From positions 1 through 26,044 of the forward strand of contig DAOVQG010000024.1 of the NCBI GenBank assembly GCA_030628805.1: DNA of 26,044 nt, written 5' to 3'. The translations under genes and the position numbers were made by a program. The notes beneath the pieces are model-generated. The model was not told the DNA's origin and ran no database searches. It saw nothing but the letters and a program-made list of their open reading frames with translations. Shown here piece after piece: positions 7,940 through 17,800 of the stretch. Source of the DNA: JAGMDK01 sp023128695. GTDB lineage: Bacteria > Planctomycetota > Phycisphaerae > UBA1845 > Fen-1342. How positions within the stretch are numbered: position 1 is the first letter of the stretch; every line of letters starts with the position of its first letter.

Positions 7940-8806
7940 ATGCGAGCACGTGTTCTCATTACCACCATGGCAGTTCTAGCGCTGTCGGTCGGCGCTTCGG
8001 CGGATCCCACCGCAACGCTCACGTTGACGTCCACTCAGAGCGGAGAGACGGTCGCGCCCAGTGACCCGATCGACTGGGCGGTCTATGTCGAGGCCTCTAC
8101 CGGCGACAATTTCGGCTTGGCGCTGATTTGCTGCGATCTGGTGCAGGACGCGGGCAATCCGGCCATGTTCGATATCCCGCCGGGCGATGCTCTCAGCATC
8201 GCGGACCCCATGGACAAGTTCAACCGGCCGGCGGGCATCAGTAACCCCGGCGAAGGTGGAGAACCCAGCGGCTACATCGGCGTCCAACGCGGCGACGCCG
8301 GCAGCATGAATCTCATCCAGCTCGGCGGCGCCCAGAACACCTTCGGCGCGGCCGGCACCACGATGGGCCAGGTCTTCGACTACAACCCGCTCGTCGGCCA
8401 GTCCGGTCCGCAGTTGGTGCTCTCGGGTTTGTTCAACGCGCCCGCTACGGACGGCGTGTACACCTTCCGCCTGGAGAACGGCATCGCTAACGTGCTGGAC
8501 GCCAACGACCCGCCGAACTTCACTCCGGTGAGCCCCGCCACGGTGGATGTCTCTGGGGCATCATTTACCTTTACGGTTGGGCCGTCGATCTGTCTCGGTG
8601 ACAGTAACTGCGACGATGAGATCAATTGGCGTGACATCGACTACTTCGTGGCGGCCCAGAACGACAACCAGGCGGCTTGGGAAGCGATGTTCCTGCCGGG
8701 TACCCCGACGTGCTCGTTCTGGAACAACGATGTGAACGGAGACGGGACCGCCAATTGGCGCGACATCGATCCGTTCGTGGCGGTGATGAACACGACCTGT
8801 CCGTAA
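7940..8806 (+). CDS. Exported beta-rich protein with dockerin-like C-terminus
   Basis: A 288-residue protein. I place the start at ATG 7940, preceded by AAGGGAG, because it opens a clean signal peptide (MRARVLITTMAVLALSVGA, cleavage near residue 22). An in-frame ATG at 7877 would bury that signal. The body (residues 23-213) is Thr/Ser/Gly/Asn-rich with alternating hydrophobics and reads like an extracellular beta-sandwich. A cohesin-like fold is conceivable (TLTSTQSG start, GVYTFRLENGIANV strand) but I cannot show it. The last 71 residues (8591-8803) are the shared dockerin-like cassette. It has its own promoter-like region with a dyad and a strong hairpin 45 bp after the stop, so it is probably monocistronic. 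Confidence 0.85.
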   Translation: MRARVLITTMAVLALSVGASADPTATLTLTSTQSGETVAPSDPIDWAVYVEASTGDNFGLALICCDLVQDAGNPAMFDIPPGDALSIADPMDKFNRPAGISNPGEGGEPSGYIGVQRGDAGSMNLIQLGGAQNTFGAAGTTMGQVFDYNPLVGQSGPQLVLSGLFNAPATDGVYTFRLENGIANVLDANDPPNFTPVSPATVDVSGASFTFTVGPSICLGDSNCDDEINWRDIDYFVAAQNDNQAAWEAMFLPGTPTCSFWNNDVNGDGTANWRDIDPFVAVMNTTCP

Positions 8807-8851
8807 TGACCGGCCCGGTGTCGGCAACTGACTATTGGTAGAACATCTCAG

Positions 8852-8879
8852 CAGGCCGGCGAATTGTCTCGCCGGCCTG
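8852..8879 (+). terminator. Hairpin terminator candidate after the 288-residue protein gene
   Basis: Perfect 11-bp arms CAGGCCGGCGA (8852-8862) and TCGCCGGCCTG (8869-8879) flank a 6-base loop. It is followed by TTGGCTTAA, not a long T-run. A strong GC stem placed right after a single gene fits a transcription end. Confidence 0.65.
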
Positions 8880-8925
8880 TTGGCTTAACAGTTCGCCGCG
8901 GAAGTCCGTGCCGCTTTTGGAAAAT

Positions 8926-9009
8926 GTAGCGGTCGGGCTCTGTCCCGGCCGTAAAACGCTGGGAAAACGCCCGTGCGTAACGACGTCCGGGACGGAGCCC
9001 GGACGCTAC
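8926..9009. repeat. Inverted repeat, 23-bp arms
   Basis: Arms 8926-8948 and 8987-9009 match at 20 of 23 positions (GTAGCG...GGGCTC...GTCCCGG) and enclose 38 bases. The compensating G/T and C/A differences keep most of the stem. It sits between the terminator hairpin and the deiminase gene and looks like another member of the genome's intergenic hairpin families. Confidence 0.75.
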
Positions 9010-9063
9010 GCGACTTTTGCGACGGACTCCTAAGTACCTGCGCTGGTTTGTGAGGTGGAAAGG

Positions 9064-11496
9064 ATGCATGGCGGCGACCCACTCGGCAAACGGATGGGGG
9101 GATATCTCGCGCTGTTGGGGTTGCTCGCGGCGGGGGCTCTGGCGCAGCCGACGCCGCCCGTGCGGGTTTGCGCCGAATGGGAGCCGGCGCTGGGCACGTT
9201 GATTAGTTGGCCGCTGGGGATTCCACAGGGATTGGTGGTCGAACTCGCCGAAGACGACCTGCTCTACGTGCTGGTGACCGGGCAGTCCGCGGAGAACCAG
9301 GCCCGCGACACGTTCAATTCCTGGGGCATCGATCCGGCCCACGTCGAGTACATCCACACGAGTGTCGAGACGCACTGGCCGCGCGACTGGGGCCCGCACC
9401 AGATTTTCGACGGCAACGGCCAATGGTGCATCGTCGATCCGATCTTCGAGGGCTACCCCTGGGTGGACACACCCTGCGTGCCGATCACCTCGCCCGGCGG
9501 CCACAACGGCGACGACGCGGTCAACATCGACGTGGCCGCCTATTTCGGCGCCCCGCTGGTAACATTCCCGGCGTACCTCACCGGCGGCAACTTCCTGGTC
9601 GACGGCCATCACGCCGCCTTCTCGACCTGCGTGATGGTCGGCGAGAACAACCAGTTGTGGACCGAGGCCGAATTCCGGCAGCACGCCGCGGATTATCTGG
9701 GCGTCACCGACTACCACATCGTGAACAACACCGAGAACCACGGCATCCAACACATCGATTGCTGGTTCAAGCCGCTCGACGAGGAAACGCTGCTGGTCAA
9801 GCGACCGCCGGTGGGGCACGAGGAATACGATCGCATCGAGCAGAATCTCCTGCAATTGCAGGCCGCGACGAACGTCTACGGGCGGCCGTACCGGATCGTC
9901 CGCATCGATTGCCCCCCGTATGACGGATACAACGTCGCCGCGTACACGAACTCGCTGATTTTGAACAAGAAGGTGTTCGTGCCGTTGTTCAATATACCTG
10001 GCGACGCGCAGGCGATTGCGACGTTCGAGCAGGCCCTGCCGGGCTATGAGGTGATCGGCTTTCCGTGGGGCAGTTGGTATTACTACGACGCGCTGCACTG
10101 CCGCACGCGGGCGATCTTCGATCCGCAGATGTTGCGGATGACGCATCGACGGTTGGATGAGGAGGTCTCGCCGGCCGCGGAGCATGAGGTCGAGGCTTTC
10201 ATCGATGACCGCAGCGAGGCGGGACTGATCGCGGATGAATTGCGTGTCTATTGGCGTGTCGCGGGCGTTCCAGAGTGGGCTTGGGATCATTTGACGCCGA
10301 CCGGCCAGCCGGACATGTACGCCGGCGCGATCCCTGGTCAGCCGGTGGGAACCGTGGTCGAGTATTACGTTGCGGCGGCGGATTACTCGGGCCGGGCGGA
10401 AACGTTGCCGCGGACGGCGCCGGACGGTTTCCACAGCTTCGCCATCATCGACCCCGGACTCACCATCGAGGTCGCTGATCCGCCGACCTTACTTGAGCCG
10501 TGGACCCTGACGACCTTTGACACCACGATCGATCCCGGCGACGAGAGTCTCGTGCCGGACACCGCTCTATTGCACTGGCGTTATGACGGCGGAACGTTCC
10601 ACACGGCCCCGCTCACGCTGCTTGGAGGCGATCAATACCAGGCCACGCTCCCGCGGGCGCTATGCGAAGACGTGCCGGAGTTTTACGTCTCCGCCGAGGG
10701 CAGCAACAGCGGCGTCAAGACCGCGCCGCCCGGCGCGCCGGCGGTATTATTCACGGCCCAAGTCGGACAACTGGAACAGGCGATCGTCTTCAGTGAGCGT
10801 TTTGAAGGCGGCCTACCCGGCGATTGGAGCGCGAGCGGATTCTGGCACGTCACCGAGGCCTGCGAAATTTCGCCGCCGTGCGATGGCAACTATTGGGCAT
10901 ATTACGGACAAGACGGCACATGCAACTATGACAACGGCGCGACCAACAGCGGCGTGTTGACATCACCGCCGATCACTGTGCCGACAATCCCGCCCGGCGG
11001 AGAGGTGCTGCTGAGCTACTGCTCGCATCTGGAGACCGAGGACGAACCCGGCTACGACATTGTCGGACTCTATGTGAATGACGTGCTGGTGGACACGCCG
11101 GATGAATCAGCGGCCTGGGGTTACCGGACAGTGGATTTGACGAGCTTCGCGGGTCAGACTGTCATTTTAGAATGGCATTTCGACACGATCGACGACTATT
11201 ATAATGATTATCACGGCTGGCAGGTTGACGCCGTCCTCCTCACCGCCAGCGAAATCGTGTGCGACTTCACGCCGTCGATCTGTCGCGGCGATAGCAACTG
11301 CGACGGCGGGATTAGCTGGCGTGACATCGACTATTTTGTCGCCGGCATGAACGACAACGAGTCGGCCTGGGAGGCCATGTTCCTGCCCGGCTATCCGAGT
11401 TGCACCTTCGCGAACCTCGATGTGAACGAAGACGGAACCGTCTCGTGGCGGGATATCGATCCGCTCGTGGCGGCCATGAATACGACGTGCCCCTAA
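9064..11496 (+). CDS. Exported peptidylarginine deiminase-like protein (PAD_porph family) with dockerin-like C-terminus
   Basis: An 810-residue exported protein. The N-terminal 370 residues belong to the agmatine deiminase/bacterial peptidylarginine deiminase family: WPRDWGP at 105-111, TGGNF at 173-177, HID at 230-232, AYTNS with N296 and catalytic cysteine C346 (ALHCRT). The order and spacing of D108, H230, D232, N296 and C346 mirror the known Asp/His/Asp/Asn/Cys set of the Porphyromonas enzyme. Export favours protein arginine as substrate over cytosolic agmatine. Then come Ig-like domains (about 370-570), a jelly-roll/MAM-like domain (about 580-735), and the 71-residue dockerin-like cassette (11281-11493). 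I choose ATG 9064 (GAGG eight bases upstream) over GTG 9055. A later ATG at 9094 would also leave a signal peptide. Its stop overlaps the ribosome site of the next gene. Confidence 0.88.
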   Translation: MHGGDPLGKRMGGYLALLGLLAAGALAQPTPPVRVCAEWEPALGTLISWPLGIPQGLVVELAEDDLLYVLVTGQSAENQARDTFNSWGIDPAHVEYIHTSVETHWPRDWGPHQIFDGNGQWCIVDPIFEGYPWVDTPCVPITSPGGHNGDDAVNIDVAAYFGAPLVTFPAYLTGGNFLVDGHHAAFSTCVMVGENNQLWTEAEFRQHAADYLGVTDYHIVNNTENHGIQHIDCWFKPLDEETLLVKRPPVGHEEYDRIEQNLLQLQAATNVYGRPYRIVRIDCPPYDGYNVAAYTNSLILNKKVFVPLFNIPGDAQAIATFEQALPGYEVIGFPWGSWYYYDALHCRTRAIFDPQMLRMTHRRLDEEVSPAAEHEVEAFIDDRSEAGLIADELRVYWRVAGVPEWAWDHLTPTGQPDMYAGAIPGQPVGTVVEYYVAAADYSGRAETLPRTAPDGFHSFAIIDPGLTIEVADPPTLLEPWTLTTFDTTIDPGDESLVPDTALLHWRYDGGTFHTAPLTLLGGDQYQATLPRALCEDVPEFYVSAEGSNSGVKTAPPGAPAVLFTAQVGQLEQAIVFSERFEGGLPGDWSASGFWHVTEACEISPPCDGNYWAYYGQDGTCNYDNGATNSGVLTSPPITVPTIPPGGEVLLSYCSHLETEDEPGYDIVGLYVNDVLVDTPDESAAWGYRTVDLTSFAGQTVILEWHFDTIDDYYNDYHGWQVDAVLLTASEIVCDFTPSICRGDSNCDGGISWRDIDYFVAGMNDNESAWEAMFLPGYPSCTFANLDVNEDGTVSWRDIDPLVAAMNTTCP

Positions 11497-11507
11497 GGAG
11501 TTGCACC

Positions 11508-13844
11508 ATGAGACTTTTTGTATCGATTGTTGTTGCCGCGTGCCTGTTAACCGCTGCTGCTTCAGCAGAGACGCTAAGACACGTTCGGATCGAGGCTGAA
11601 AACCCCGCCGCTCTGGCCGTGGAGCTAGACCGGGCCGGTTACGACGTGTTGATGGGTTCGGTGACCGCGAACTCGCTGGAGTTGATCGTATCGACTCTAT
11701 CGCTGGATCGGCTCAAGGCCCTGGGATATGAGCCGGAAATCCTCGCCGTCGGTCGGCCTCTGCGGGATATCCAAGCAGAGTGGCAGGCGGCCGGCGACGA
11801 CGTGCCGCCCGGCTATCCGGATCTAGCCACGATTTACGCCGACATGACCGCGGCCGCGACGAACTATCCCTCCATCTGCCAGATGGTGGACGTGACGGTC
11901 ACGTACAACCGCCCGGAAACCTACGAAAACAGGCATTTGTACGCCGTCAAGATTTCCGACAACGTCACGCAGGAAGAGGACGAGCCGGCAATTTTGCTGG
12001 TGAGCTGTCACCACGCGCGCGAGATTTCCACGCCGACCATTGCCATGTATGCCATCGAGCAACTGACGACGCAGTACGGCATCGATCCGCAGATCACTGC
12101 CGCCGTGGACAACAACGAGATCTGGATCGCCCCGATGTGGAATCCGGACGGCTATAACCACGTCTATGAAGTCGACAACATGTGGCGGAAGAACCGGCGA
12201 GTGTTCGCGACCGGCATAGGAGTCGATCAGAACCGTAACTATCCGTTTGGCTGGTACACCGCTTGCTCGGGCAGCACCGATCCGAGTTCGGACACGTATA
12301 AGGGTCCCTCGCCCGCCTCGGAGGCCGAGACGCAAACGATGATCACGTGGAGCGAGGATCAGCACTTCGCCAAGATTCTTGATTATCACTCCTACGGCCA
12401 AGAGGCCCTGCACGGGTATGCCTGTCTGACGCATCCGTTCGACACGTACCTGCAACAGGAAGCGACGGCACTGTCGAACGCGTGCGGGTACGGCGGCTCC
12501 ATCCGGCCGCCGAGCGCCGACGGCGAACACTACCAGTGGCAACTCGGCACGATGGGGGCGCATTCGAATCTGGTCGAGACACACACGACTTTCGCCCCGA
12601 GCTACTCCAGCGCACTGAGCGAGGCCGCTCAGGTCTGGCTCGGCATCCTGTGGATGATCGAGCGCCCGATCACTCTCTGGGGCCATGTCACCGACGCGGT
12701 CAGCGGTGAGCCCGTTGAGGCCTCGATCGAGTTGACGAACGTCTCGTTCCCCAACGGCGAGACGAACGCCAGCTTCGGCCCCTTCGGGCGCTATCACGCT
12801 TTCATGCCGACCGGCACGTATGACCTCGCGTTCGCGGCCGACGGTTATGACCCGCTGACGATCACCGGAGTCGCCGTCAACCCGGCCACGGCCACGCAAC
12901 TCGACGTCGCCATGAGCCCGCCGCCGCAACTCACGTTCCCCAACGGCGGCGAGACGCTGACGGTGAACGTGCCGGCGACGGTGACCTGGACCGGCAGTCC
13001 GACGTTGCAGTTCCATGTGCAACAGACCTCGAACCACGGCGACTTCGGCTACGTCCTCGACAGCTTTGAGCGGCCGGAGATCGGTTCCGCTTATACGACC
13101 GGCGGAGCGGCGCCGTGGGACATCTCCTACGTCTCGCCGCTGGTCGGCACGCGCTCGGCCCGCTCGGGGGACATCTCGCACAATGAGGTTTCGTGGATGA
13201 CGCGGACAGTGGCCGGCGGCGACGTGAGCTTCTGGTACCGCGTCAGCAGCGAGGAGAACGGTGACTACTTCAACTTTTACGTCAATGGGGACCAAGAGGT
13301 GCACGTCTCGGGTCAGACCGGCTGGACGAATTACTCGACCACGCTAGCGGCCGGCAACTATGAGCTGAAGTGGGAATACGCCAAGAATGCCACGTCGTCC
13401 GCCGGCAGCGACTCGGCCTGGATCGATTACCTGGAAATGGTGGCGGACCAGACGGTGTGGACAGATATTGTGGCACTGACTGATCCGGGCGCGACATCGG
13501 CTCCCTGGACGCCGACCGAACTGAGTGAGGATTGCAAGGTTCGCATTCGCTCCTATTACGCCGCCGGGTACTACGGCGCGTGGGGCGAGAGCGCGGACAC
13601 GTTCACGGTCGCGGAAGGACCGGCGGTCTGCCGCGGGGACGCCAACTGCGACGCGGAGATCAGTTGGCGCGACATCGACTTCTTCGTCGCGGGCATGAAC
13701 GACAATCAGGCGGCGTGGGAGGAGATGTTCCTGCCCGGCTCGCCGGCCTGTTCATTTACCAACCTCGACGTGAACATTGATGGGACCGTTTCCTGGCGTG
13801 ATATCGATCCATTCGTGGAGGTGATGAATACGACGTGTCCGTAA
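11508..13844 (+). CDS. Exported zinc carboxypeptidase (M14) with dockerin-like C-terminus
   Basis: A 778-residue exported metallo-carboxypeptidase. The signal peptide spans residues 1-20 (ASA cleavage), followed by a propeptide-like region (21-100). The M14 catalytic domain (about 105-385) has zinc ligands H169 and E172 (HHARE), third ligand H294 (DYHSYG), the substrate-carboxylate motif NRNYP at 242-246 and general base E357 (LVETHT). Next are a carboxypeptidase-regulatory-like beta domain (388-465), a PNGGE-type domain, a carbohydrate-module-like beta domain (about 510-640) and the 71-residue dockerin-like cassette (13629-13841). ATG 11508 follows AAGGAG at 11495-11500, which overlaps the previous stop TAA, so translation is coupled to the deiminase. 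Specificity cannot be read from the sequence; if it removes basic residues it would compete or cooperate with the deiminase. Confidence 0.92.
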   Translation: MRLFVSIVVAACLLTAAASAETLRHVRIEAENPAALAVELDRAGYDVLMGSVTANSLELIVSTLSLDRLKALGYEPEILAVGRPLRDIQAEWQAAGDDVPPGYPDLATIYADMTAAATNYPSICQMVDVTVTYNRPETYENRHLYAVKISDNVTQEEDEPAILLVSCHHAREISTPTIAMYAIEQLTTQYGIDPQITAAVDNNEIWIAPMWNPDGYNHVYEVDNMWRKNRRVFATGIGVDQNRNYPFGWYTACSGSTDPSSDTYKGPSPASEAETQTMITWSEDQHFAKILDYHSYGQEALHGYACLTHPFDTYLQQEATALSNACGYGGSIRPPSADGEHYQWQLGTMGAHSNLVETHTTFAPSYSSALSEAAQVWLGILWMIERPITLWGHVTDAVSGEPVEASIELTNVSFPNGETNASFGPFGRYHAFMPTGTYDLAFAADGYDPLTITGVAVNPATATQLDVAMSPPPQLTFPNGGETLTVNVPATVTWTGSPTLQFHVQQTSNHGDFGYVLDSFERPEIGSAYTTGGAAPWDISYVSPLVGTRSARSGDISHNEVSWMTRTVAGGDVSFWYRVSSEENGDYFNFYVNGDQEVHVSGQTGWTNYSTTLAAGNYELKWEYAKNATSSAGSDSAWIDYLEMVADQTVWTDIVALTDPGATSAPWTPTELSEDCKVRIRSYYAAGYYGAWGESADTFTVAEGPAVCRGDANCDAEISWRDIDFFVAGMNDNQAAWEEMFLPGSPACSFTNLDVNIDGTVSWRDIDPFVEVMNTTCP

Positions 13845-13893
13845 GCTAGTGCTTTGCTACACTTGATTTGATGGGCTGCTTATCGACCGCAAT

Positions 13894-13977
13894 GTGTGCC
13901 ACTGCTCTTGAGCAGTGCTTAGCTTTACCGAGCACACCGAGATCGTTAAGAAACACTGCTCAAGAGCAGTGGCACAC
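13894..13977. repeat. REPIN-like inverted pair between convergent genes
   Basis: Two copies of the dispersed hairpin in opposite orientation: GTGTGC plus core at 13894-13917 and core plus GCACAC at 13954-13977, separated by 36 bases. The 24-bp arms match perfectly. It fills most of the 187-bp gap between the carboxypeptidase and the beta-propeller remnant, where a bidirectional terminator would be useful. Confidence 0.85.
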
Positions 13978-14031
13978 AGCCCGCTTTCCCCGCGCAAACT
14001 GAGAAGGCCCGGCGATTATTCAGAGAGCGAA

Positions 14032-14889
14032 TTATTCCAGCGATAGCTCGATCGGCGTCGCCCCCAAATCATCACGCGGCACGGCCCGGACACGGGACGC
14101 CGTGACGGCGTAGACGTAGTCGCCGATGAAGATGCCGCGTGTCCACGCGCTCCAGTAATACCAGCCATTCTGATCCTGCACGTCCTGCATGGAGATGCGG
14201 CCGAGGTATTCGATGCCCGCGGCGGTGTTGACGCGGAAGAGGTAGAGGCCGTCGAACGTCATCTCGCCATAATTGAAAGGCTCCGGGCCGGCCCCTTCGG
14301 CGAGTTGGATCGGAACCGCCAGCGTCTCGGCCGAAGCGAAGTAGTTGAACGCGTGCGGATCGTAGAGGGCCTCCGACTCGGTGCCGCGCTCGCCGACGAT
14401 CTCGACGTCCTGCCGCTGCGGGTTGGCGAAATCGGTGACGTCGAAGACGGAGAGCTGGACACCCTGGTACCAGGAGAAGTCGCCCACGTCGACGGAGTCT
14501 TTGCCGATGGTCAGCAGGTGGTTCTCGCCGAGAGGATGGATGTAATCGGAATAGCCGGGGACCTTGAGCTCGCCGACGATGTAGGGATTGGTCGGGTCGC
14601 TCAGGTCCAATGTGAACAGCGGGTCAATTTTCTCGAACGTGACCAGGAAGCCGCGCTCGCCGATGAAGCGGGCGGAGTAAATCTGTTCGCCGGGAGCGAT
14701 GTTTTCGATCTGGCCGGTGATGACCAGCCCCCCCTCTTCGGCTTTCAGCACGTAGACTTGGTTCTCGATGCCGGATTCGCCGCCGCGGGAACTCCACCCC
14801 GTGGTGGTGGCGACGCGCAGGTAGCCGTTATATTCGCCCAGCGAGAAGCGGTTGAGCAGCCAGCCGGGGACCGCGCCGGCGGCTGATCC
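14032..14889 (-). pseudogene. 5'-truncated exported beta-propeller protein
   Basis: In the frame that ends at 14032 the sequence reads as the C-terminal part of the secreted beta-propeller family (Pfam 'Beta propeller domain'): VPGWLLNRFS, EYNGYLRVATTTG, IYSARFIGERG, DPLFTLDLSDPTNPYIVGELKVPGYSDYIHPLGENH (blocks in that order), then KLSVFDV-like and FIGDYVYAV blocks. The frame is open only back to TGA at 14890-14892; the family's N-terminal half and any signal peptide are missing. A GTG at 14751 could start a 239-residue product, but it would begin inside the domain. The upstream gene runs into this one in another frame at about 14,880. So this is a remnant, or one side of a rearrangement or assembly join. 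Confidence 0.75.
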
Positions 14890-17800
14890 TCAAGCGCCAC
14901 GACGCTCACGTCCGGCGGCGGTTGAATGTCGATCGACACCGGGAACCAACTCCCCGCCGGCACTGAAACCGGCAGCTCGCGGTCCGCCGAGCCACCGCCC
15001 CGTCCCGGTTCCATCCCCCGCCCGACGCAGCAGCCGGACCCTGACGGCGGACAAGTGCTTGGGGACCACCACAAGTCCTGCACCTCCTCATTCCAACCCC
15101 AGCAGTAGCACTCACCGCTCGCCCAGACGAGCGCTGACCGCGTCATCCCCGCCAGGTCATCGTTGCAGCCCTTCCGCCACGCGCAGGCATACCCGCTCAT
15201 CTCGCAGATGACCACCTGGCGATCTTCGCACGTGGCGCAACTGCAATCACCGCAGCCCGGACACGGCGGCTGAGGCTGGTCGGCCGGGATGAAAGCGCCG
15301 CTGGGCCCATCCACGCATTCGTCCCCACAAATCTCGTAGTCAATGCCGTCGATCGAGACCACGCCGGTAAAGGAGTGTAACCCCTGCGTATCGACCGGGG
15401 GTTCGGAGTCATAGCTGACCTGAGTGGGAAACGGCTCGAAGAACGGGCCCCATTTGACCTTCTCGTGCTGCGCGTCCCAATACCCCCCATCGCTGATGTT
15501 CGATGCTGTCCAGCCGGCCGGCGGCTGGTCTTCCAGCCCAATAGCGAAAACGTCGGGCGGCGCAACGATGTTGATCTCCACCGGCTTGAGATCGCCATCG
15601 CAGTAAGATGGCCATAACGTCTCCAACTCACGGCTGGCCGCGCACTCCTCGCCCGTGCCGCTCAGCGCGAGCAAGCACGGACTCTCGTCCGCGTCATTAC
15701 TGTCAATCTCGAGCGTGGCCGCCTTCGCACCGGCTGTCTGCGGGCAGAAGTGCACGCCGATGATACGCTGCGCGCCAGGACCCAGACCGAAGCCGCCGCC
15801 GCCGCGGGTGAAGTCGAACTCGTCCGCGTTATCGCCCGCCAGGAGAATCGTCCCGGTCAGGTTGGCCGTGCCCTCATTGATCAGAGTCCAGGTGTGCTCG
15901 ACGGTGCAGAACCCGACCGTCTTGCTCCCGAAATCGAAGCCGGAGAGGTCCTCGCAGTTCAGGTCGGGCACGAGCGGCGTGCAGGTCGCCAGGAACTGAA
16001 TGCTCTGGTTCTGGGCCTGGTGGTACAGGTCCACCGTGATCTCGATCGGCGGCGGGTCACCAGGCACACCGCCGACCACGTGCTCAAATGTGCAGCCGAG
16101 CTTGCTCGCGTCGACGCTGTACGTACCGGCTAGCACGTCAGCGATCTGCCACAGGTCCTGGTTGCCGCTGGTGGTCGTCTGGAATGTACCGCCTGTCCCA
16201 TCGACCGTGATCAGGACATCCTCCTCGCCGCTACCGATCGGGTTGCCGAGATCGGTGTACACGGCCCCGCCGATGAGAAAGCCCTGGCACGTGCCGCTGA
16301 GGGCCAGATCGCAGGGGTTCTCGTCCGGGTCGTCGCTGGTGATGCGGAGTATGGCGGATTTTGGCCCGACTGCATCGCAACAGAAGCGGACGCCGACGTT
16401 TCGGCTCATGGTAGGTTCGAGGGCAAAGGTGCCGCCGCCCTCGGTAAGCTCGAAGATCGCCGCATCCGGGCCGGCCAGGAGGACCTCGCCGTTCAATATC
16501 GCCGTACCCTCGTTGATGATCGTCCAGTAGTGCACATCGCTGCATCCGCCGGGGATCGTACCCCAGTCATAGTCGGTCAGGTCCTCGCAGTTGATGTCGG
16601 GGCCGGTACCTGTGCCGCTCAGGGCCAGATCGCAGGGGTTTTCGTCCGGGTCGTCGCTGGTGATGTGCAGCGTCGCCTCCTTCGCTCCGATTGAGCTCGG
16701 GCAGAAGCGCACGCCGACAATGCGGCTCTCGTCAGGTTCGAGCGTGAAACCGCCGCCGTCCTGCGTGAACTCGAACTCGGCAGCGTCCGGACCTTCCAAC
16801 GTGATGCTGCCTGTCAGCGGAGCGCTGCCTTCGTTGGTCGCCGTCCAGGTATGCTCGGAGCTGCACGTTCCGGCGAGTACCGTGCCGAAATCAAAGCCAG
16901 TCAGATCTTCGCAGTTAATATCCCCCACTGCTGGCCCCGTACAACGAAACCCGTTGTAGTCGATGTGGCTGTCGGGCGTGCGCTTGTCGCGACACGCGGA
17001 GCGGCAGAAGCTCGGACAGCCGTTCCAATGGCTGCCGCGCAGAACACGGCTCGTGCCTGAGCCCGGTCCCGTCGGGTTTGATCCCGGCGAGCTCGAATAG
17101 TACGTGCTCGAATACCAGTCGTGACACCACTCCCACAGGTTCCCGCTCATGTCGTAGCAGCCGTAGTAGCTCTGGGCGTCCTGCGTCGGGTACGTGCCGC
17201 CGTGGTCTGTACCGTCGTAGTATCCCACCGGCGTCGTGCAAGGGTCCGGGCCAGACTCGAACGGGTCGCCGCTGCTGCCATAGTTCGCCCGCTGGCCGTA
17301 CAGACAGTTGTACCCGCAGCCGTCGGTGTGCTCGCCGAAGCGGAAGTGCCGGAATTGCACGGGGTCCCAACCGGCCGCCTTCTCCCATTCCGCCTCGGTG
17401 GGCAGGCGATACCCGTTCACATCGAAGTTGCACGTCCATGTCGAAAGGTCGTAGCAGAGCGGCTTGCCCTCCATGGCGCTGCGCCAGTTGCAGTACGCGA
17501 CCGAGCCGTACCAACTCACCGTCACCATCGGATGGTCCTCCTTGCCCGCCACCACGCCGAACGTGCTGCCATTCCAGGTGATCCGGCTGTACGACGAGCT
17601 GGTCGTCGTGTCGCAATACGGCTCGCTGTCGCCAGCCTTGTACACCACGCCGCCATGGAGATCCGGATTGTCAATCAAACCCTGGCCGTAGGCCCAGTTC
17701 AGCCCGTTGCAGTACTGCTGGTTGGTGACCTCGTACGTGTCGATGTTGTACGGGCTGAGGTAGACTGTGTGGACTGGTAGCTCGTCCGAGCCGCCCTCGC

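Noticed and set aside
8848..10434. 528-codon minus-strand frame over the deiminase
   Set aside because: Antisense shadow produced by high GC; no signal or domain, and the deiminase motifs are on the other strand.
11823..13304. 493-codon minus-strand frame over the carboxypeptidase
   Set aside because: Antisense shadow; the plus strand has the full M14 active site.
14870..14890. Simple one-base sequencing frameshift joining the FGE/ASH and propeller proteins into one
   Set aside because: Restoring the frame still leaves both the end of the FGE/ASH protein and the start of the propeller missing, and the propeller frame has a stop right at the join.
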